Origin: Haematococcus lacustris | Taxonomy: Eukaryota > Chlorophyta > Chlorophyceae > Chlamydomonadales > Haematococcaceae | Length of the DNA: 64,000 nucleotides | NCBI GenBank assembly: GCA_030144725.1 | Contig: JASKMD010000028.1 | Span: 3,388,419 to 3,452,418, forward strand | Direction: 5' to 3' | In this document: in pieces, positions 1-12,200 of the stretch | Position numbering within the stretch: position 1 is the stretch's first letter | How the letters are laid out: the number at the start of each line of letters is the position of its first letter | The notes under the pieces: generated by a model | What the model saw: the letters and a program-made list of their open reading frames with translations, nothing else | Told to the model about the DNA's origin: nothing | Database searches by the model: none | Position numbers and translations under genes: made by a program

Positions 1-510
1 GGCATTGGCACTGGGGGTGGGTGGGGTGCTGATGCGGTGCTGCGGGCCTGCTGCAAGGTGGCGGCAGGCCCAGGGGCGCAGGCCAGCGGCGGGGCAGGGT
101 GGTGCTAGTGGATGAGCACCACACCACTCGGGTCAGCTCAGCAGTGGCAAGCAGCCATGTGAGGAGGAGCTAAATGAACTCAGTGCCACAAGGCCTGCAG
201 GCTGGAAGCCCCCAGCAAGGCAGGTGGACCTGCGCCTGCTGCGCCCAGCCTGGAGCCAGCAGCGTGACCAGCCAGTGCGGGGCCTGATGTGGTGCCCAGT
301 AGTGGCCCCACACAAGCCCCTACAGCCCCCACGCAGCAGCCAGGAGGCAGCTGAGCCCAGCCAGCCCACCAAGGGCACAGGCAAGGGCAAGGGCAAGGCT
401 GCCAAAGCCAAGCCAGCACCACAGCCAGGCAGGTGGCTGGACAGGGACTGCAATGCAGCGCTGAACATGCACCGCATTGGGCATAGCAAGTGGCGTCCAC
501 TGGAGGCATA
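1..510 (+). pseudogene. Fanzor/TnpB-like RuvC nuclease remnant, C-terminal part, frameshifted
   Basis: Three short reading-frame pieces line up as the C-terminal end of a Fanzor (eukaryotic TnpB-like, RNA-guided RuvC nuclease) protein. Piece 1 (about 1-60) is Gly-rich and ends in LRACCKV. Piece 2 (about 63-146) reads RVVLVDEHHTTRVSSAV, which fits the RuvC-II strand with its catalytic Glu (VDE). Piece 3 (about 143-510) carries single Cys residues (QPCEEEL, MWCPVV) where the zinc ribbon is expected, a Lys/Ala/Pro-rich linker, then GRWLDRDCNAALN, the RuvC-III DRDxNAA motif with the last catalytic Asp, and a terminal SKWRPLEA. The frame changes near 61 and again near 143, so it is a broken copy; the 5' part lies outside the window. 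The family call rests on the VDE and DRDxNAA motifs in order. It sits on the strand opposite the GT47 gene and may lie in one of its introns. Confidence 0.75.
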
Positions 511-1844
511 GAGCTCATGGTTACACGGCACTGGCGGGGATGGGACCAGCAGCACTGATGCGCCCGATGACCAAGGACCCGCTGGCTGCTGAAAACGGAA
601 GACAGCCCAACTGAGGTGTGAAGAGGGAGGGTCATGGGGGGAGATGGAAAACAGAAGGCATGGCAGAGCATCCGTCCCTAATGTGGGGCAACAGGGCAAG
701 GGGGACAAAGGTGGGCACTCAAGCAAGGGCATTAGAGGGTGAGAGCACGGGAAGTATGAGAAGGAGGAGAGAAGGCGGAGGGGAGGAGGAGGGGAAATGA
801 GGAGGGAGAGGAAAAGTAGAGAAACACACGCGGTTGAGTCCTGCCTGGTGCACCAGTCCATGGCGCAAGGCGACCCAATAGATAATGGCATGACACAGCA
901 AGCGCAATTGCTGACGTCGTCGAAGCACCGGTGCACTGGTGGGGTGCACGTCTAGGCATCACCACCCACCTGTACCAAGGCAGCCGGTGTTTGCCAATGT
1001 CCCCCCTGCAGCCGGGCAATCAGCCAGCCAACGCTGCGTCTACACCACCATGCAGAGGTGTCCGCCCAGCACGTCAGGCACAGGGCTGGTGGTGTTCGGG
1101 AGAAGAAGTTTGAGAAGAGAGAACCACATGGCATGTGACTCATGTATGTCATATTCTGTGGTAGGGCAGCGAGCTGGCAGGGCAGACGTCTGGTGGGCTA
1201 TGTGGCCTGACCTGATGGCAGCTGCACTTGCCTGAAGAAGAGTGTGATGTTGCGTGGCTGTCGGGGGGCACCAAGCAACGGGCTCGCATGGAACTGGTGC
1301 GGGTATTTCAGTGAAGGTAGCACAAGGTCCTGCCACAAACAGCCCAACGTACACTAGGTTGGATCAACCTAGGTCAAGGTCCAGGCGCCAACCCATCGAA
1401 GTGTCTTCGTCCATAGTGAGCACGTCCATGTAACTACGGGACGTAGCTAATGTTTGACCGCATGCCGATTTGTGTTGAGCGCACCTCGCTCTATCAAGTT
1501 GCATCATGACGTGACGCGCCTGAACGTGGCGCCTTTATGTGGCGTCTTAATGTGGCGCTTTGATGCTCGGTCTAGCCTCAGCGGTTGGCTGCCGTTTACA
1601 TGCCGTAATGCTAGCCTAGCTGGAGTTTGGCGGTGAGGGCAGTGAGGTTGGGAGTGAGAGCTGTTGTCTAGGCACTTGACTCATGGCCCTTGGCAGTCAT
1701 GGCCTAGGCTGCTTGGTAATGCTCATGTCGTAGCCGCAGTTGCAGGTCACCCTGGCTTGGTGTGGCTAAGTGACCAGGTACAGCTAGGTGCAGCTAGGGG
1801 CATAACTACAGCTAGGTGCAGCTAGGGGCATAAGTCAATAGCGC
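511..1844. other. Non-coding stretch, no gene recognised
   Basis: Purine-rich and mixed sequence with only short open frames that show no motif or splice logic. Around 1750-1830 the short word 'cagctagg' recurs with 'gcataa' spacers, a small local tandem duplication. No coding assignment can be supported. Confidence 0.5.
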
Positions 1845-2173
1845 CCCATGCAACAGGTTAAGTCGCTATGAACCTCCCTCTCGTTGCGAGAGGACGGAGG
1901 TTCGACACCCGTAAGGGGCCAAACATATTTGGCGTTATCTATCTCTCTTGAGGGCAGTGCCCGCCATCGTGCGGGGGGTCGGAGCTGGAGTGGAGTAGGC
2001 TACTTCCCCATGAAGCTCAGGAGGGTAGACACGTATCCGAGCCGGGGCGTGTCGTGCTGTGAGAGCACCCTTTAGGCATACGTCAGCCCACGGGGGCCCT
2101 CCCCATGGTGAGAAGGGCCAGAAGCGGCGCGCGGTTCCTTAGCGCACGCCCCTCGAAATTCATATATATTTTT
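1845..2173 (+). mobile_element. Candidate SINE / Pol III unit with tRNA-like head
   Basis: Positions 1899-1909 read GGTTCGACACC, an exact match to the Pol III B-box consensus GGTTCGANNCC. An A-box-like word, TGGCTAAGTGACC, lies upstream near 1762. Just 5' of the B box, 1871-1902 forms a strong hairpin: AACCTCC pairs with GGAGGTT and, inside, CTCTCG pairs with CGAGAG around a TTG loop. The GC-rich body ends in an AT-rich tail with TTTTT at 2169-2173, a Pol III terminator. These parts fit a tRNA-derived SINE of about 0.3 kb, but target duplications and further copies were not found in the window, so the family status is inferred. Confidence 0.45.
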
Positions 2174-2461
2174 AATACTACATGGCATAACTTGAGCAAG
2201 GTCTCTTGCACCTCAGCTTGTCATGGCTGCCAGGTGGGTGTTGGGAAGTCGGTAGCTAATGCGTTATGCCGCCAACATCATGTCCAAGAAAGTGTTGGTT
2301 GCAGGTATCGTGTCATCCTCATGAAGTCAGCCCCATGATGCTGGCCAAGACCTTATGCCAAGAACTATGCAACTACAATGATGATGGTGATGGTGATGGT
2401 GATGTTAACGGTGATGGTGATGATGCTTGTGGTGGTGATGGTGGTGGTGGTGGTGACTCAC

Positions 2462-5400
2462 CTTGACTGGGTCGTAGCAGGGGTGGCCTTGGATGGTTCT
2501 CAGCCAGCCATTGGGCTGATTGGAGTACACATATTCTTGAGTGTAGTTGTCAGGTGTGAAGGCAGTGTTTGATCTGCATGGCATTGGATAATGACTGCAT
2601 AAGGCTTGATGAGCTGTAGTGCTTCTGCACTGAAGGCAACTGCAAGACAAGAAGCCTTGTTGGCTGGGGCCAGGGCACGGCGGGGCAAAGACAACGGCCA
2701 GCACCATTGGTAAGCAAACTTGGGGCGTGTGGAAAAAGGCGGGTCGGGACACTCCCAATGGGCTTCAATGCGCAACAATGCCACGACCAGCACATTCATC
2801 ACTACCGGTTGTTTGTACCGGTTGTTTGTAGGCACAGGCGTGCACTCATGCACTCATGCGCAGTAATGTCCGCCAACACACATGACGGCCAACATCAATT
2901 GTTCCTAGTCACAGGTTGGGTTAGATCTCGCCATGCACAGCTATACAAGGTACACGAGACAATCATAGTGACAATAAAGATGTGTGATCAAGTGTGACCT
3001 ACCTGTGACGCAAGTCCAAGCGTCCCCAATGAGTCAAGAAGATGGAACTGTTGAAGATCTCAGTTGGGGCATAGCTGCAAGTAGCCACAAGCACAAATGG
3101 TCAGCATCCATGCAACGTTCCCTCAAGCTCAAACAACAAAAAAGAAAAAGCCTTGGCCCTGGCCACAACCCAGGTACTACCCCTGCCACTACCCCTGCCC
3201 CTGCTGCTGCCACTATCCTTCACTAACCCACCAGGCCCCTTCATCATGCGTCATGAGGAAGATGTGGTCTCGTCCTCCGCGCCGATTCCACCAAGGAAAG
3301 TGCAATCGCACCCAATCTCGTGCCTCCAGCAGCATGTTGGTCACATGCATCACACGAGGTCCTGTGATGCAAACATCACACCTCACACCTCACAGTCACC
3401 CTTTGCCTGACCCACATCCCCCTTTCCTGCACAATGAGGATAACCATCACGCAGGTGGTGCAAGGAAAGGGCACAGCATGCCTTTGTGCCTGACATGGGT
3501 CACACTCTATATGAAGGTCACACCTGAGGGGCTGTGCCACCAGGGCCCGTCTGCCCAGCAGTGGATGGGGTAGATGAAACAAGAGGAATAGATGGGCATG
3601 TAGAAGTAGTCAGCCTCCTCCGGATCAAACGTTCTGGAACGTGTGAGATTCAAGCGCATGCTTGCATGCAACCTCAGGCCAGATGCAGGTCATGTGGTGC
3701 ACACACTACACAATGAACATCTTGCACACTCTGCTCACAAGCAGCAAGAATCAGTTCAAGCAGCGCCAAATGTGCCCAGGCAGCAGCAGCTGAATCCCTA
3801 ATGCAAGGCAGCCAGTTTGGAGGTTCCAGGCAGCAGCTCACAAGGCAGCGCCCCCTTATCAGCACTGGCACGAGGCACCTCTTGAAGAGCACACGCTGGC
3901 GTAGTGTGGACTGGGATGGTCCACCGTCGTTGTGCAAGGGGTTCCCCTTAAGCTGAGGTGTAGGAGGGTCATGCCGTGTATGCTAGGTTCACTCATGGGA
4001 GCCTGGTGCCACCCCTGCGTGATGCAGTCACTTCTCCGAATTGCAGAGGTGGCATGTTGCTTGCCTCGCAGCATGTGTGCAAGGTCTGGTAGGCGCGAGT
4101 GGCACAGCCTTAGAGCTGTGGGTTTGGCCGGCCTTAGATTCCTGATATCAGGCTCATGCAACATGTTGTAGCTGCCTCTGCTAGGAGCGACATGATGTTG
4201 CTGCTGCTGGTGGCGCTGAGTCTGCAGCAACGCCTTGTTTGGTGATTGCCGTGTGATTATGCTGCTGATGATGATGATGATGATGGTGATGACTCCTAGC
4301 AGTGCATGACAGGCATACCTGCTGGACGCCTAGTACGTCCCCTCCGTTCACACTTACATTTGGATGAGTGCTGGCCCCTGTGCAATTCAAACTCCCACAA
4401 CCTCCTCACCCCAAACTTCTCACACACCTGTGTTCACTCTGCAGCATTAGCTCATGCAGCAGCGGCTCTAGGCCGTACAGCGTGTTGGCCAGCAGGGTAG
4501 TGTTGCCAGAGCCATAGGCCCGCCATACGCACTGCATTCTGGGACACGGGCATGACACCGCTGTCAGCCAGCTGCAGGATGTAATGTGCAAGCTGGCCAC
4601 TTGTTGCGTTTACCCTCACTGGCTCATCACAACCGGCTGACGCCAGTCATACAAACTCCTGCCACTCACTTATCCACTCTGTACTGCAACATGCGTCCGT
4701 TGTATGCGGCGGGCAAGTCGTAGACGTAGATGAGCGGGCGGGGTCGATGCGTCAGAAGTAGGTGATGCGGTCCTTGCGGCCCAGACATGGCGCCGCCTGC
4801 GCCACCTTCCGCTCCGTCCGCTAACCCCGTCGTGCTGTCACTTTCCGCCGGATCTACTGCAGCCTCCTCTTTTCCGTATGCAACCATTGGTGCGGTCGCT
4901 CGAGTGTGGGGCCGCATGCGTCGCAAGCGATGCGCCTTTGCCAGGTGTTCTGTCGCCCGCTGCGCTATGCTCGCATGCACCGCACCCGGTTGTCCGTGCA
5001 CCTGCACGACAGCGAGATGTGTGTTGCGTTGTTATGACGCTAGCAAGGTGAGGCGCGCAGACTTACGCGCGCAGCGAGGCGCCCACCCGCGCTTGCAAGG
5101 ACTCCCACGCGCGCACTGCGGCGTGTACGGGCGGCGCTTTGGCGGTAGGTGCTGATTTTCCCAGCGGCGAGCTCACAAGGGCCGCTGGCGGAAGCACGAG
5201 CGTGTTTTGCAGCCATGGCCGATTGTCCAACGAGGATTGCATCAAGTGGTGACCTGCGGCCATGCACACGATCTTCTACAGGAGTTCCTTATCTGTCATT
5301 GCAACATGTGGATGCTTAGCAGTGTATGCAAACTATCATCAGCCCCCTCGTCATATCGGCCTGGCAGTGGACACGATAGGAAAGTGCAGGCAATTGATGA

Positions 5401-8400
5401 GTCCAGCTAAACCAGTCACACTCGGCCTCATCTGCCATCATCTCACCTTCTAACATGTCCATGTCAGCATTCTTGCGTACACTGCGCAGCACAATGCCAG
5501 CGCCAGGGTCGAATTGACACCCTCTTGAGCCTCCGCTGCTCCTCCACAACGCAGCGTGTCTTGGCTGGTGACGCTATGCGCTCTTGCACTGCTGCTGCTG
5601 CTGCTGCTGGGATGAGATACTGCTAGGTTTCCTGAGAATAGGCCACCTGCCCTAGCTCCTGTCAGTGCAACAGTCCATGTCCCTCCAGCCCTAACACTAA
5701 CCCCTTGTCCCTCCTTATCAGACCTAGCGCCATGACAGAGCATGGCTGACCCCGCAACGACTGGCAATGACTGTCAATGACTGGGCAGCAGTAGCAGCGG
5801 CAGGAGGCATTTGCAGGAGCAGGAGCAGCAGCAGCAGGAGCATAAGCAGCCCCCCAAACGAGCACTTACCAGTCAGCGCCATACCAACCTGCACAGAGGG
5901 AGGCAGGCCAGGCACGACACAGTCAGTTAAGAGCTGCAATCAGTAGCTTGCTTGGCTGTCCTACTGCTTTGTGTGGGGAGGCGGCAAGCCAGGTCAGGAC
6001 AGCAATGTCCATGTGGCCATGTGCACTCTTGCAAGACTAGGACTGCTGAGTATTGTTACGACTTCCTCTACAGTATGTCACTGTGGTTGTAACTGTCACT
6101 GTAGAACGTAACAGCCTCTATGTCCCTGTCGTGCGGCCACATCGCTAGTCAGGGCTGCATCCTAGATCCCTTCACTCTGGTCTGTGTAGTATTGAGTAGA
6201 TGCTGTGGCTGAGTAGCATCAGTTTGGCTCAACTGGAGGCCGTAGTGGGTGACAAGGGGGCTTAGTAGCATGGACAGGGATGCATGGAGCAGTCATTCAA
6301 GAGTTTGCCAGGGAGGGAGGGTGGACCACATGACATGCCAAGGCTGGCAACCTGACCTGGGTCACACTTGCAAAACCCCAGGTCACACACTCCATGGCCG
6401 CTGCAGCTGTTGGGGCAGTACATCTCAATGACCTGCAGCGTGGTGATGACGCAGCGTGAAGAGTTGGTGACGTCAAGATGAAGAGGTAAGCCACATGTCG
6501 GGGTGTGCAGGCTGGCCCGTACGAAGTGGCAGGGGTGTCGTGGGGTGTTGTGTGGCAGGGTAGCGCAGTGAGGTGGGGTACTGTAAAAGGTGAGGTAGAG
6601 GACGAAGAGGGATGGCTTGACGGGATGTGGGTGATGCTTTTAGACCATTGGCCTGGAGTGGCTGTTTGGCGTTTTGACGTCATTATGGGGTTGGGCCAGG
6701 CTACAGCATATCTATCACCCGCCACTCTGCCAGGTGTCCTGCCAAGTACTATCTCATGCTTGCTTGTCAGGGTCACACAGTCACCCGTGCGCCTCACACC
6801 TTGTCACACAGCTGCCCGTCCAAGCCGTCATACATGCAGGGGCATGTAAACTTGGGGTCGTCTGCCATGCACCAGCCTTCTGGCCCATAGAGGTCGTCCC
6901 AGGGCACCTGCGAACCCAAAACATACACTTCTGGTAGGGCATCTCTATGTATGTTCATTGCTGTACATTTTGCCAGCGAGAGGTGCATGTGGTTGGAGAT
7001 CCCTCTGCTTTGAGTGGACCCTAGCCTCCAAGTGCCTGTCCCTTCAGCTAAAGGAAACCGCATGCTAGCTGTGGGGACTTGGCAAGGCAATTGCTCGGCT
7101 TCTGGTCAACCAGGCATATCGGTGTGGGACCCGTGTACACGAGAGAAGGCAGCAGAGATTGTCCAGATACCCTGAGGATTAAACACGATTGTCAAACACT
7201 GCTGCATACCTGGCCCCACGGCAATGCGTTGCCCTTGCCGTCGTCGCTCGGCTGACACAGGTGGTTGCCGAGCGGCCGGCCGCGCCTTAGCGGAGGGGTT
7301 GCCGGCGGGGAACCCTTTGGCGGGTTGACGCGACCGAAGCGAGGGCCGTCGCAGTAACAGGCAGCGATCGTTGCATCGCAGACTCCTGTGGACAGCAGCA
7401 TTGGTGGACTCGACGCGAGACAAACATTCCGCGGTACACGGATGGCCCAACGGCGTTCCTAGGCCCTTGCATCTCAGGCGATGCTCATTCCTAGGAGATG
7501 CTTCACAGCCCCCTCGTCCCTCACGATTGTGTGATTTTATGGCCCTGATGCTTCGCAGCGCCGGCACCAGCATCATCAGTTGAAGCGTCCCATACACTTG
7601 TGATGGTCGCTCATTATGCAAGCCAGTTCATTCGGCTGGGCTCATGCCTCATCTATGGTGCTAGGGTACTGTCCCTTACCAAGGTGTGGTCACCCACCTA
7701 TGGCGCTGAGTCACGCACCTATACAGCGTGACTCAGTGAAGCCGTCAGCCAGTGGGTCCAGGTCCCTCCCCTCCTCATCAATGTGTCCCACCTGGCCAGG
7801 GTGCAGGCTGGCTTTGTGATGCAGGTGGACCCTCCCACGCCTGCCTGTGGTGTGGGTGGCTGCGAGGGTAGATGGGTAGGTGGGATGGGATGGCTGAGTG
7901 GAGTAAACGTCACCCCTGGCCTGGCTGGCTGTGTGTCGTGGGTTGGTTAGATTATTGTTGGGGTTACGTGCCCCAAACAGACTTGGGTGGAAGTGCGATG
8001 AAGCTGGGAGCAGTGTGGTAAAGTGTGGGAGTGGTTAAGTGTGGGAGCAGTGTGGTAAAGTGTGGGAAGGCCACACTAGCCAGTCAGGCACGTTTGTAGT
8101 GGGTCAGGGTGAGGATTAGGGGTGGCTGGAGTGGAGTGGGAGGGGGTGGGTGGATGGGTGAACCCCCCCGAAGCTGCTGCTCTTAAAAACATGATGTCAT
8201 GCTGCAGTGGCCAGCTTCAAGGCAAGGCTGCGCACCTGTTGCATCTATGTGCAAATTATGTCATGTAGACCGCAGCAGCAGAAGCTAACATGAGGCCTGT
8301 CTGCCTGGCATGTGTTAGTGGTGGTGCTGTTCTTGATATGGGTGCTGGTAATGGGGCTTCTGGCACCACAACTCACCGCCTCCAGGCCTTCGTCACGGAA

Positions 8401-9062
8401 GCGGTTGGTGCATGGGCGCTTGAGCGGTTCATTGCAGGAAACGCCCTGCCAGCCTGCACACACACTCACACGCCTCCACACTTCACATACCTTGTTTGTC
8501 CTTCAGGTTTGCACGGATCCATGTGAGCGCAGGGTGTTTGCAAACACACATGCACACACACATATTGCACAATAATACATAACAGCACGGAAAACACACC
8601 CTTGGTCTAAAGGGTAAAGCAGGTGAATGCAAGACTTCAACATAGCATGCACTGATACAAGGTCGAGTGGATATGGCTGGGTGCAAAATAGGGCAAATGA
8701 GGAGCTCTGACCTGCTGGGCAGTCACATAGCCCGGTGTCATAGTTGCAGTTGCCCACCCCGCTGCACACCCCGTGCTTGGTGCTGGGGCATGGCTGACGG
8801 CCCCTTGGCACCTGCAAGGTTAGTGGCTTCCAGTGGCTTGCAGTCATCGCATGGACCAGGAGAAGCAGGCCGGAAGCGACTGGCAAGTCCTCACCGGTCT
8901 GGTGATGAGCCACTTCTGTCTGTCAAACCTGCCGCACCAGTCACCAATGGTACCTTCACAGCGCTTCGCGATGGCTTCGAGTCCGTAAGCTGTCGTCCCC
9001 AAGCGACATGCGTTGAGAACAGCAACCGCGATGCACAAGACACACCTTCTAAACCCAGCCAT
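2462..9062 (-). CDS. EGF-like domain / exostosin-family (GT47) glycosyltransferase, 3' exons missing from view
   Basis: Secretory-pathway glycosyltransferase of the exostosin (GT47) family with an N-terminal EGF-like region. Exons (minus, 5' to 3'): 8895-9062, 8712-8811, 8377-8453, 7719-7791, 7210-7385, 6800-6907, 6357-6432, 5870-5888, about 5087-5264, 4670-5001, 4428-4571, 3524-3633, 3232-3361, 3003-3074, 2462-2573. Exon 1 starts with a hydrophobic signal (GFRRCVLCIAVAVLNACRLG). Cys-rich EGF-like segments follow (GVCSGVGNCNYDTGLCDCPA; CSGHGVCDLGFCKCDPGWYG). The GT47 domain begins at PLIYVYDLPAAYNGRMLQYR and continues through LLHELMLQSEHR, TFDPEEADYFYMPIYSS, GGRDHIFLMTHDEGACYAP, SIFLTHWGRLD and GHPCYDPVK. 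Phases close at nearly all junctions; the acceptor of the 5087-5264 exon and its junction to 4670-5001 are unresolved. The expected exons after GHPCYDPVK (starting DLV-I-P in relatives) are not found down to position 1, so the gene is truncated or continues beyond the window. Confidence 0.85.
5870..5888 (-). other. 19-nt micro-exon of the GT47 gene
   Basis: The sequence on the minus strand is a CAG acceptor, 19 coding bases, then a GTAAGT donor. Joined in phase 1 to exon 6357-6432 it completes the EGF motif CDPG-WYGAD plus the first two bases of a Cys codon. The motif order matches the GWYGxDC sequence found in algal EGF/exostosin proteins, which is why I accept so short an exon. Confidence 0.7.
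7524..7622 (+). repeat. Dispersed repeat family B, copy 1 (within GT47 intron)
   Basis: About 100 bp beginning near 'gattgtgtgattt' and ending 'gcgtcccatacacttg...ctcattatgcaag'. A second copy in the same orientation lies at 44244-44345, roughly 85% identical by eye. No coding capacity; likely part of a non-autonomous mobile element. Confidence 0.7.
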
Positions 9063-9298
9063 CAAACCATTACCGATGCGACCTGCGAACCAAGCGCTCG
9101 CACTTTCACAACTTATACTTTATACACTTTGCCGTAACGTCGCTGCCTTCTCATCTGCCATCTAAGCCTTGTCATTGAGCCCATCTCGTTCCCGTGAAAA
9201 CCTGTCTGTCTATGTCGACTGCCAGTGATGCGAGGATCCTTTTGTGAATTTCTCAACTTTGGGTGGTCCACCCTCCACTCTTGATCACCCCTCCATCC
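9063..9298. promoter_or_regulatory. Shared divergent promoter region, GT47 (-) and USP (+)
   Basis: Only 236 bp separate the two proposed start codons. The stretch contains AT-richer sequence (ttatactttatacactttg near 9110-9130) in an otherwise GC-rich setting, a possible TATA-like position. The bidirectional role is inferred from geometry only. Confidence 0.5.
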
Positions 9299-12200
9299 AT
9301 GATAGATTCAGACGGCTGCAAACCCTTTGGTGAGTCTGTCTCCCTTGGTTGCTTAATGCTTGCATTAGTAAATTGCAGCCTTGCACATGGGCGCAGGGGT
9401 GGTGGAGCTGCCACCTGGGCTGCCGAACCTTGGCGCAACCTGCCAGCTTAACTGCGTGCTCCAGGTGCTGCCTCATGTAGCCTGGACTACCCAGGACCAG
9501 CAGGAGTAGGAGTAGTGAGGAGCAGCAGCAGCAGCAGCAGGGAGCACTCAATGCACGCTACCTGCTCGCCTCGCATATCACTGCACATCTCGCCAGGGCT
9601 TGGCAAGGTATCCGCCTACCCAATGCACTCAATGCCCATGTGATTGTTTAGTCCAGCAGGCCTAGTGCCCAGCAGGCCTACCACACCATTGTCCTTGTAG
9701 CCTGCTTCACAATCTTGAGACACAGAGTTCGACCTCATTTACAGTACCTCGTGTGTCTGTCTTCATGGTCAGCTTCAGCGGCTGCTGCTGCTGCTGCTGT
9801 TGCCTCCAGTTGCTGCTGCTGCTGCTGCTGCCTCCAGTTCATGTCAGTGCAGCTCCTCCTGTGGCCTTTTGCAGGCCTGGGCTTCCGCCCCCTCCTTCCA
9901 CCACTACCTGGGTTCCCAGCTGGCAAACCTAGACCTAGACCCTTCCCATGACCAGCGACACCAAACACAACTGACCAGCCAGACCCCCTTCTGCACCCCC
10001 CACCCCACGCAGCTGTCAACCCCCTGCGTGCCAGATCAGGCTCTCCGCCCCCCGCTTGCGTCCAGTAGCTGTGTGCTGCGGTCAGCAGACAGCGAGCAGG
10101 GTGCAGCTGCAGGGCGGGTGGGAGAAGCACCCAGCAGCAGCAGCGGCAGTAGCGGCAGCAGCAGCAGCAGCAGCAGCAGCGGCAGCAGCAGCAGCCACCA
10201 GGGTGCCGTAAGGCCCCCCCTGTGCCTACAGCTCCTGGCCTCCCTGCTGACTCTGGCCCGCCGCCTCTGGGGGACATCAGGTGAGCCTGGGGTGATGAGC
10301 CTGGGCCTGGGGCGGTAGGGTGGTAGGGCAAGCAGGAGCGGCGTCCCTGGGGCATGGGGAGGGGAGGGCAGGGTTGATGGAGGGGGGGAGGGAAGAGAGG
10401 GAGGAGGGGGTAGAAGGTAGGAGGTGGGAGGGAAAGGGAGGAGAGGAGGGAACAGGGAAAAGGAGGAGGGAGGAGGGCGGAAGGAAAGGAGGGAGGAGGG
10501 CGGAAGGAAGGGAGGGAGGAAAAGGAAAGGGAGCGAGGAGAGCAGGTAAGAGATTAAGGGGTGAGGGGCACAAATAGATGTGTGCTCACTCCCCCTGACG
10601 TGGCATGCGTTGAGCTGGCTTGCACCCGTGCATGCATGCAAGCCGCCAGGCAGCTTTGTAGCCAACAATCCGCAACCCCCTTGCTGTGCCCTGCCCTGCC
10701 CTTTGCTGCTTTGCTCACCCACAAAGTCAGGCAGGTGGGCCAGCTCCAGACATGCAATAGGAGAGACTCATCCCGACTCCCCAAGACCTTCCACTCAAGC
10801 TGTCTCGGCAGGTTGCCACCAGGGGGTGTCCAGCCACCAGGGCCGCCTAGTCCACCGCCTCACACTCTTGCGCCCGCCAGCCTCAGCAGCCCTGGCAGCC
10901 CTGCTGGCTCACCTAGCTGGCCCTAAAACCCCGTGGACGTCGGGAAGTGTGCCTGGACTGGGATTCGAACCCAGGTCTGGGCAGTCAGCTGCTGGCCAGG
11001 CCGCTACCGCCAGGCAGTTGCTGCTGAGGCTGCTGGCCACGCTGCGGCGAGCTGGGCAGCAGGGTTTAGTCGGAGGCATGCCTGCATTGGAGCAGTCGGA
11101 AGGTGGTTGGGGCGGTTGGGGTGGTTGGGGCTGGTGGGGCCAGGCAGGTGAGCAGGAGGCAAGCGGGGTGCTGGACAGCTTGCTGGATGGTGAGCAGCAG
11201 GATGCTGTGGAGGTGATGGAGGTGAGTGCAGGCGGCAGGGAGCACGGCAGGGCTGTGGGCTAGAGGCTGCTGTAGCCACACCCGGCTGTCTTCAGGGGTC
11301 GCCAATTGGCTTCTGACCCAGGAGCTGTGCACAGCCTTGACTACTCTGGTACTAGCCATACCGGCTAGAGGCTGCTGTAGCCAGACCCAGCTGTGGTACA
11401 GGGGTCGCTAGGTGGCCTTGGGATCAAAAACTGGTCGCAATCTTGGTTAGTTAGTTGGTTGGCTAGTCAGTTAGTTAATTGCTAAGTCAGTTAATATGCT
11501 GCTTGCTTGAGCATGCCTTGGGGTGCATCACTTTCTAGGACCCAATTGTCTGCTCCCATCTTTAGACCAGCTTCCTTGTCCCTGACCCACCTCGGCACCT
11601 GGGCAACTCAAACCCTAACCCTAACCCACAACCTCACTGTTAATTTCACCTCCTCCTACTCGACTGACCCTGCTTCACCCTGCCTGACCCCCACCTCTCA
11701 GGCCCTGCCTGACCCCCACCTCTCAGGCCCTGTGTGAAGCGCTTCAAGCCGAGCAGACTTCTCAGCGGCGCTGCCACACAGCCCCTGGCCTGGCTGCCCT
11801 TGCGTGCTCAGCAGCTGCTGAAGCTGCCGGGCGCTGCTCTGGCGATGCCCCTGCCGCTCCCAAGGCTGCTGCCAGTGCCACCCCTGCCAGCACATCAGCT
11901 CCGGCTGCCTCAGCACCCCTTGCTGCTTCAAGACCCCCCGCTTCACCCCACACCACGCCACCAGCTCCATCAGCTGCCGACACCCCAGCACCTGCTGCAG
12001 CTGCTGTCGGGTACGGTGTCAATCCCAGGGCCCCAGCTGGGGAGGGAGTTGGGGAACAGGGGCCTGGCTGGGCTCCACCACCGGCCTGCCTGCCCCTGCA
12101 AGGCCTGCGGGCCGACCACCTGGTCTGTGCCGCCTGTGGTCACACTGGTGTGGTGAACATCACACCTTTTTGGTCCCTCTCACTCCATGTGCCGTACAGC

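Noticed and set aside
2405..2758. Minus-strand 117-residue protein ending in poly-His
   Set aside because: Only 2462-2573 is coding (a GT47 exon); the His tract is a GTG/ATG repeat in the following intron.
5450..5767. Possible additional GT47 exon on the minus strand
   Set aside because: No match to the expected EGF or GT47 motifs and no phase-consistent splice sites; treated as intron.
10950..11016. Functional tRNA gene on the minus strand
   Set aside because: T arm and B box are perfect but total length is about 66 nt, with a defective acceptor junction and no normal anticodon arm; kept only as tRNA-like.
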